From JBDGYW01 sp964580055 (GTDB taxonomy: Bacteria; Gemmatimonadota; Gemmatimonadetes; Gemmatimonadales; GWC2-71-9): a DNA stretch of 64,000 bases. This document shows positions 58,948 through 64,000 of this stretch, piece by piece. The stretch spans positions 1 through 64,000 of the forward strand of contig CAZOJI010000005.1 in assembly GCA_964580055.1 (NCBI GenBank), written 5' to 3'. A model generated the notes under the pieces. That model did no database searches. It had not been told where the DNA came from and saw only the letters and a list, made by a program, of their open reading frames with translations. A program made the translations under genes and the position numbers. Each line of letters starts with the position of its first letter. The stretch's first letter is position 1.

Positions 58948-60909
58948 ACAAGCCGCGCAGTGGTTGGTGGACCGGTGGTTGTTGTTTGGCCCGGCGGTAG
59001 ACGGCACCAGGCCAAAACAGGGGACAACCTTCACAGTCTCCTCATCGAGCAAGGCTACGATGTCACCGGCGATTGTGGCAGGCACGGTCATTGCGGCAAG
59101 TGTCGTGTCCTGTTCAGCACGGCGGCCGGCAGTACTACCGCAATGCTCCCCACTCCTACGGACGCCGAACGGATACACATCGACGCGAGCGACCTCGAAG
59201 CGGGTTGGCGCCTCGCGTGCGAGCAGACCATAAAAGCAGACCTGCATGTAGATCTTCCTTCGGTCGACGATACGACGCGGGCAAAGGAGCTGATGTCCGG
59301 CCGCGTGCACGTCCAACCGCGTCCCGGTGTATCCAAACGCAGCATCAAGCCGCTCGAGCCCGACAGGCGAGACCTGCGCGCCGATGCCACCCGCTTGGAG
59401 GACCAGATGGGCGGTTCGGATCTCGAATACTCGCTCAGGGCGCTGCGCCACCTTGCCCAGTTCACCGGCAACGGCCACACTCGTGCCACGCTCGTGTTCG
59501 AACCCCACACGGGCCGCGTGTTGGACGTGGAGCCCGGTGACACCGCATCTGTACTGCATGGCGTTGCCGTGGATCTCGGCACCACGACGATTGCGTGTCA
59601 CTTGATGGATTTGAACTCCGGCGAGGAACTGGCGGTGAGGACGGCCACCAATCCTCAGGTTACTTACGGTGCGAACGTCATCGCCCGGCTGGAACACATA
59701 CAGAAGAATGGTTCTGAAGGGCTGCGCCAGATACGCGATATCACCTGCGCGGCAATCAACGCCATCATCCGCGGCCTGTGCCAGAGCGCCGGCACCGAAC
59801 CCGAATGGCTCTATAAGATTGCCCTGGTAGGCAATCCGATCATGATTCACCTGCTTGCCGGCGTCGACCCATCGGGACTCGGCGAGAGCCCCTACGTCCC
59901 CGTTTTCGATCACGGGTTCTCACAGCCAGCCGCCCGAATGGGGCTTACCGCGCACCCGGAGGCCCAGGTCTACATACCGCCCGCGATAACCTCCTATGTT
60001 GGCTCCGACGTCCTAGCGGGCGTTTTGTACTCTGGCCTTCATAGAAGCGAGGAACTGAGCCTGCTCGTAGACATAGGCACCAACGCTGAACTGGTAATCG
60101 GCAACAGGCATCGCATGGTGGCGTGTTCCATGCCGGCCGGGCCGGCGTTCGAGGGAGGCGAAATCAGCCACGGCATGCGTGCAATGCCCGGCGCGATCTC
60201 TCGAGTCTCGTTCGAAAACGGCCACCCGCAACTCGGCGTGATCGGCGACATCCGGCCGAGAGGGATATGCGGATCCGGCCTCATAGATCTCGTCTCGGAG
60301 TTGACGCGCGGTGGCGTCATCGACCCGATGGGGACGATGCACCCGACGGCCAACCCCAAGTGGTCCGACTGGTTGAGAGCGGGATCCGACGAACAACCGC
60401 TCATGCGCATCGTCGACGGCGACCGTCCAATCGATGTCACGCAGCGGGACGTGCGGGCCTTACAGTTGGCAAAGGGTGCGGTGCGCAGTGGTGTGCAGCT
60501 GGCCCTGGAAGAGTGGGGGGCTCAGCCCGAGGACATCGCCGCGGTGTACTTGGTGGGCGCTTTCGGCAACTATGTAAGAAGCGATAGCGTGCTGGGCATT
60601 GGGATGCTGCCCCCGGTGCGTGAGGACGTGATCACGCCTTTGGGCAACGCAGCGAGCCAGGGATGCAAACAGATCCTGCTGTCGCAGAGCGCATGGGATG
60701 AGATACTCGACCTCAGTTCCCGCATAGAGTGTCTGGAACTCTCGCGTCACAAGGATTTCCAGCGCACCTTCGTCCTCAGCATGCACTTTCCAAAGCGCCG
60801 CGACCTGTGTGCGCCCGCAGCGACCACATCACAGTCCGACGACAAAGAAGCCGACCAACGGCGGGATTCTCGGATCGCCGGACGAAGGACGTCTCGCCAC
60901 AGGGTGTGA
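58945..60909 (+). CDS. RACo-like corrinoid activation protein (2Fe-2S, ASKHA ATPase)
   Basis: A 654-residue protein. Residues 10-100 are a 2Fe-2S ferredoxin domain with Cys44, Cys50, Cys53 and Cys92 (GDCGRHGHCGKCRV, ACEQ). A linker follows, then the large ASKHA domain (about 200-615) with GVAVDLGTTTIACHLMDL, IGTNAELVIGN, CSMPAGPAFEGGEISHGM and VYLVGAFGNYV. This is the layout of reductive activators of corrinoid enzymes (RACo, RamQ-like), which use ATP to drive one electron to Co(II). It closes the second corrinoid operon after a 172-base gap. The last 35 residues are a charged tail unlike the family. Confidence 0.92.
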   Translation: MTSRAVVGGPVVVVWPGGRRHQAKTGDNLHSLLIEQGYDVTGDCGRHGHCGKCRVLFSTAAGSTTAMLPTPTDAERIHIDASDLEAGWRLACEQTIKADLHVDLPSVDDTTRAKELMSGRVHVQPRPGVSKRSIKPLEPDRRDLRADATRLEDQMGGSDLEYSLRALRHLAQFTGNGHTRATLVFEPHTGRVLDVEPGDTASVLHGVAVDLGTTTIACHLMDLNSGEELAVRTATNPQVTYGANVIARLEHIQKNGSEGLRQIRDITCAAINAIIRGLCQSAGTEPEWLYKIALVGNPIMIHLLAGVDPSGLGESPYVPVFDHGFSQPAARMGLTAHPEAQVYIPPAITSYVGSDVLAGVLYSGLHRSEELSLLVDIGTNAELVIGNRHRMVACSMPAGPAFEGGEISHGMRAMPGAISRVSFENGHPQLGVIGDIRPRGICGSGLIDLVSELTRGGVIDPMGTMHPTANPKWSDWLRAGSDEQPLMRIVDGDRPIDVTQRDVRALQLAKGAVRSGVQLALEEWGAQPEDIAAVYLVGAFGNYVRSDSVLGIGMLPPVREDVITPLGNAASQGCKQILLSQSAWDEILDLSSRIECLELSRHKDFQRTFVLSMHFPKRRDLCAPAATTSQSDDKEADQRRDSRIAGRRTSRHRV

Positions 60910-60939
60910 TCGGGGAGTACGCATTCAACTCACCTTTGC

Positions 60940-61095
60940 AATCGCCTGACGCTCTCATTGGCGTGTGCAATCTTCCTGGCAGCTTGCTCGACAGACCAGT
61001 TCCAACCGCCCGATTCGCGCGCACAGATAATGATCAGCGCCGAGTGGCTGGCCGAACAGATCGACGACATTGCGGCTGTCTCTGGTGCGGCCGGC
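60940..61095 (+). pseudogene. Possible remnant of a lipoprotein (rhodanese-like start)
   Basis: The frame reads NRLTLSLACAIFLAACSTDQF, which looks like a lipoprotein signal with lipobox LAAC, followed by SRAQIMISAEWLAEQIDD, similar to the start of secreted thiosulfate sulfurtransferases. There is no ATG, GTG or TTG at the expected first codon (it is TGC at 60937), and the sequence after DD no longer resembles the family. It overlaps nothing on the plus strand and faces the PAAR gene. Reading it as a decayed gene is inference. The rest of 60910..61151 shows nothing. Confidence 0.3.
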
Positions 61096-61151
61096 GTCGA
61101 CCGGGCCCGATGTGCACTCCGAAGTTCCCAAACGCACCGGTCTGTTCGCCA

Positions 61152-61538
61152 TCAGCCTCCGATTAGCACGGTCGGGCAACCGGGAGGAAGGACATTGCCG
61201 GTGGGGCTCGGAATGGGCGCCACACAAGTGGGGTGATTCGTCATGTCTCCCACTCGTGCCGCAGGCATCTTGCCGATCAGAACGGTAGCCGAGCCCTTCA
61301 TGATAATGCCCGGACCGGCCGGTACGCATGAAGGCAGTATGCACGGTGCGGTCATGTCGCTCATCCGCGCGGCCGGAGCGCCCCCGATCAACACGTTGGG
61401 CTGCCCCTTCACAATAGCGAGCGGGAGCGCCGGATGCGGCAGAGGGGTGGGGACCGGCGCCGGCGGGTGTATTGGGGCGTGACAATGTGGGACTGGCTGG
61501 AGTACCTGATCTCCCATACGTGCCGCTGGCTGGCCCAT
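61152..61538 (-). CDS. PAAR-domain protein (type VI secretion spike tip)
   Basis: A 128-residue protein built of PAAR-type segments: MGQPAARMGDQV at the start, PNVLIGGAPAARMSDMTAPC, GSATVLIGKMPAARVGDMTNHPTC, and a final TVLIGG. His and Cys residues (PHCHAPIH, APCILPSC, HPTC) can form the zinc site at the spike tip. GGAGG 9 bases before ATG 61538 fixes the start. It would sharpen the VgrG spike of a type VI (or related contractile) system; the TssM gene upstream on the same strand supports this. No toxin domain is fused. Confidence 0.88.
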   Translation of the reverse strand: MGQPAARMGDQVLQPVPHCHAPIHPPAPVPTPLPHPALPLAIVKGQPNVLIGGAPAARMSDMTAPCILPSCVPAGPGIIMKGSATVLIGKMPAARVGDMTNHPTCVAPIPSPTGNVLPPGCPTVLIGG

Positions 61539-61624
61539 CGCGATAATCCTCCGTCTAATGCCGTGCTCAGCAGCGGATTTGGCCTGCCGCTGCCGGATTG
61601 CCGAAGTTCAGAACCCTACCTAGT

Positions 61625-62107
61625 TCACTCCCTACATTGCCCGCCGCGCATTCGTCGCACATCGAACAGCACTTCCTGATTGTGTCTTGGCGCCTTGACT
61701 ATCTCGAGAGGATATACATCCGCCGGAAACGGCTGGCATTCCTCGATGATGCGCACAACGGCAACGAATGCGTTTCCCCGGACTCCGAGACTGTCCACAC
61801 GAATCTGGTCACCGGGTCTCATCCGGCCCGCTCCGACAACCAATACCATATGGGTGTCGAAATCCACCTGGGGAATCGGAGGCACGGAAGCCTGGTTCTC
61901 GTTCGCCGTGCGCCACACAGCACCCCATGTTGCAGGATCTCGCACCACCATCGTTATCGAATCGCGGTATCCCGTCTGGTCATCGTAGAGCAGGCGGTCA
62001 CTTCCGAGGATAGGCGCCAGAGCGGGGGTCGTCATAGTCTGAGCGCTCTTGCAGGAGATGGCGGAAAAAACACTCGCTGCACAGACCAATATCCACATTA
62101 TTCGCAT
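61625..62107 (-). CDS. PrcB-like lipoprotein in the type VI locus
   Basis: A 160-residue lipoprotein: MRIMWILVCAASVFSAISC with the lipid-anchored Cys at position 19, then a short linker. The domain DPATWGAVWRTANENQASVPPIPQVDFDTHMVLVVGAGRMRPGDQIRVDSL resembles PrcB-type domains of outer-membrane protease complexes. A longer frame from 62164 would hide the signal. It sits between tssM and the PAAR gene, the position often taken by the TssJ lipoprotein; whether it replaces TssJ is an open question. Confidence 0.7.
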   Translation of the reverse strand: MRIMWILVCAASVFSAISCKSAQTMTTPALAPILGSDRLLYDDQTGYRDSITMVVRDPATWGAVWRTANENQASVPPIPQVDFDTHMVLVVGAGRMRPGDQIRVDSLGVRGNAFVAVVRIIEECQPFPADVYPLEIVKAPRHNQEVLFDVRRMRGGQCRE

Positions 62108-62160
62108 TGGCAATCCTATCTCTGCGTTCACGGCATAGAGTGAATGATCACACTCACGTT

Positions 62161-64000
62161 TCAACGTTGCAGAACCGTAGGCTCACACTGAAGTGTACTC
62201 AGCTCGTTCGAATTCAGGATCGGGAAGCCGGGAAGACTCACTTCCGTTTCCAGCATGCCCCCCTCCGCATCGATCTCGAGCAGCACAATGTAGCGGCCGG
62301 CCGCAGGTTCTCCCCAGCTTGCCCTCTGGAACAGATGGAAAACCGCCCAGGGGCCACTGTGACTGATCACCGTAGTTGCGCCGCCGCTCGAGATCGTCAA
62401 CCTCACATCGCGGGCCCTGCGTCCCTCCCAGACAAATGTGCCGGTACCGCGGGAGTCTGGTGAAAACACCTGGGTTCTACCGTCTACACTCAACTCCACA
62501 CCCGTGATCTGATCGTACTGCCTCGGCCGGAATGTGAAGCGGAACTGAGGTTCATTGCTTCTATCCTGCCACAACGCAGTCGATACATCGACTGCCCGGT
62601 TTACGAAGGTCAAGAATCCTGGGTTGACCGCAAGGCCTTCCCTGGCCACGTACCTGCCCCCCTGCTCCACGAGCACGTCTGACAGACCCTCGTTGAGGAA
62701 ATTCCATAGCGCACTGCTGTTTGGCTGGAGCATCTGAGCAACCTCATCGAGCGTTGCTTCCTCGGTTGCGTCAGGGCTGAATGGGAACTTCGCCAGCATG
62801 GGCCGAATGCTGCGACACAGTGCTGCGGCAGTGCGGTTCACATCGAGCTCTCCGCCGCCGGCAGCCACGCGTGCGGGTGCAAGCAGCGGTTCTGCATTCT
62901 CGATCGGGAGCCGCAACAAATCTCCCACGACACGGCCAACGGCCAATGCGTCCGGGTGGGGAGCAAACTGTTGGGCGATCTGTGCAACCGCCACTTTGGC
63001 GGCGGCGGCGCTGTTGCGGGCGTTTGCTTTGGCAGATTCAGCAGCTTCACCGCGACTACCGGCAGCTTCCTCCACCGACACTGATAGGTCCGCCAGACCA
63101 TTCATGTAGCTACTGTTGGCTTCGGCGATGTAACTCTGTGTCAGATCGTTGGACGAGTCGCGGGGGGTCACCACATGCAGAGGTTGAAAGGCGCGGCCGA
63201 CTCTCACAGAGTCGATTTCGTCGGTATTCTGCGACGCCAGCGCAAGCAGCTGCAGCAGCGGTGACTGAGCTTCCCTCAGAGTCTCGAGCTTACGGGCCGC
63301 GTCCCTCAGGCTCCGGAACCTCGTGACTCGAGCTGCTTCGAGATACTCTCGCCAATGACGGACATATTCCTCCAGGTACATGGACCGGACTTCCCCCGCC
63401 AACCGGACTAGATCCTGGTTCGAAGCCACGCGCTCCCCAAGAACCCATTCTTCGGACGAAAATGACTCACCGATACGCCCCAGCCGGTCTTGGATGAGTT
63501 CCCAACCCTTCTCAGTGAACGCTCCGGGCACGATGTGCGTATTGACTATCGTATTGTCCGAACCCGGGAACAGTGTGTTGTACTCGAGCGGCCTGACGTT
63601 CTCGGCAACCGAGATGATCTCCTGATAAGCACGTTCACTCGTGGAAGACTGCAACAAAGCCTGTCGAGTGAGAACAACTGCAGCCTCATCTCCCGGAATG
63701 CTACAATCGTGATCGCGGCAAAGCCATCCAGCATAAGCGGAGAATTGCCGGTCAGTGAGTCCCGATCTCTCTTCGTCGACGTATCTGCCGTTCAGCCACC
63801 ATTCTCGCAACCGAGGCACCAGGAAATCCTCCTGTATGCTGTCAGTGTAGTTGGTGGTCATCAGGTAAGTCTTGAGCAGGTCGTAGCTGTCCTTGAATTC
63901 GTTCTCTACATCCAGTCGCCCCAGGGCACTGAGCATCGAGGTGCGCGCCGACTCTAGTAGCATCTCGTCCAGCTTCTCGAAGTACAATCGGCGGATCTGC
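62161..64000 (-). CDS. tssM: Type VI secretion membrane protein TssM/IcmF, C-terminal part (cut by window end)
   Basis: At least 612 residues; the frame runs open through the right edge, so the N-terminal membrane and GTPase-like parts are outside. The seen part matches the periplasmic region of TssM: LKTYLMTTNYTDSIQEDFLVPRLREWW, then NTHIVPGAFTEKGWELIQDRL and EEWVLGE, a helical section, and the beta C-terminal domain with FRFTFRPRQYDQITGVELSVDG and GPWAVFHLFQRASW, the usual ending motif. TssM spans the inner membrane and links to the outer-membrane lipoprotein of the secretion complex. Confidence 0.9.
   Translation of the reverse strand, partial: QIRRLYFEKLDEMLLESARTSMLSALGRLDVENEFKDSYDLLKTYLMTTNYTDSIQEDFLVPRLREWWLNGRYVDEERSGLTDRQFSAYAGWLCRDHDCSIPGDEAAVVLTRQALLQSSTSERAYQEIISVAENVRPLEYNTLFPGSDNTIVNTHIVPGAFTEKGWELIQDRLGRIGESFSSEEWVLGERVASNQDLVRLAGEVRSMYLEEYVRHWREYLEAARVTRFRSLRDAARKLETLREAQSPLLQLLALASQNTDEIDSVRVGRAFQPLHVVTPRDSSNDLTQSYIAEANSSYMNGLADLSVSVEEAAGSRGEAAESAKANARNSAAAAKVAVAQIAQQFAPHPDALAVGRVVGDLLRLPIENAEPLLAPARVAAGGGELDVNRTAAALCRSIRPMLAKFPFSPDATEEATLDEVAQMLQPNSSALWNFLNEGLSDVLVEQGGRYVAREGLAVNPGFLTFVNRAVDVSTALWQDRSNEPQFRFTFRPRQYDQITGVELSVDGRTQVFSPDSRGTGTFVWEGRRARDVRLTISSGGATTVISHSGPWAVFHLFQRASWGEPAAGRYIVLLEIDAEGGMLETEVSLPGFPILNSNELSTLQCEPTVLQR

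Noticed and set aside
1..64000. CRISPR arrays, tRNA or rRNA genes, prophage genes, origin of replication
   Set aside because: No regularly spaced identical repeats of CRISPR size, no cloverleaf with CCA end, no rRNA segments and no phage genes were found by reading; the CCCTATA iterons lack a rep gene.

Overview
The window looks like part of the chromosome of a Gram-negative (diderm) bacterium of about 57% G+C. There are lipoproteins, a Tat substrate, a piece of a type VI secretion locus, a type-B succinate dehydrogenase and two sigma-54 promoters. The PadR/ABC-exporter unit, a possible COX24-like small ribosomal protein and the many MttB-family genes are compatible with a Gemmatimonadota-like or other marine lineage. 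That placement is inference; no rRNA or other marker gene is present. A run of 100 Ns at 15083..15182 and a 55-bp duplication around it show that the sequence is a scaffold, probably a metagenome bin.

Layout. 0-5 kb: IS110 remnant, PadR regulator divergent from an ABC exporter pair, secreted esterase lipoprotein, tiny basic protein gene. 5.1-8.9 kb: a methyl-transfer operon made of an MttB-family methyltransferase, a MetH-type reactivation domain, a corrinoid protein and a homocysteine methyltransferase, which reads as a methionine synthase split into subunits with a quaternary-amine methyltransferase replacing the folate module. 8.9-15 kb: two PLP enzymes and sdhCAB. 15.4-20.4 kb: redoxin, HEAT-repeat protein, metallo-hydrolase, thioredoxin reductase, truncated barrel protein, ferredoxin-NADP reductase. 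20.4-24.8 kb: a sigma-54 activator divergent from a set of ferritin-like, CBS and rubrerythrin genes, with a decamer array and a -24/-12 promoter between them. 24.9-32.4 kb: pyruvate dehydrogenase operon (E1a, E1b, E2, E3, lipoate ligase-like, DUF302) and fumC. 32.4-38.8 kb: nucleotide-transporter-like MFS protein, PerR-type peroxide/iron operon, and the three-subunit proton-translocating transhydrogenase. 39.1-50.3 kb: Tat-exported PLP enzyme and a long minus-strand hydantoin/ureide catabolism cluster. 50.5-53 kb: a Nif11-leader peptide gene behind a near-perfect sigma-54 promoter, a D-aminopeptidase and an acetyltransferase. 53.4-60.9 kb: a second corrinoid operon (sarcosine/dimethylglycine methyltransferase, two MttB proteins, methyl-THF:corrinoid methyltransferase, corrinoid protein, RACo-like activator). 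60.9-64 kb: PAAR, PrcB-like lipoprotein and TssM of a type VI secretion locus cut by the window end.

How it fits together. Two separate corrinoid systems probably remove methyl groups from betaine-like amines: one passes them to homocysteine (methionine), the other to tetrahydrofolate. Each has its own way of rescuing oxidised cobalamin (SAM-dependent activation domain versus ATP-dependent RACo). Oxygen and peroxide defence is extensive (two rubrerythrin-type proteins, two ferritin-like paralogs, superoxide reductase, peroxiredoxin, PerR), consistent with an organism that protects oxygen-sensitive metal and corrinoid chemistry. Low-complexity GGTGAGT tracts recur at gene ends. No tRNA, rRNA, CRISPR array or intact insertion sequence was seen.
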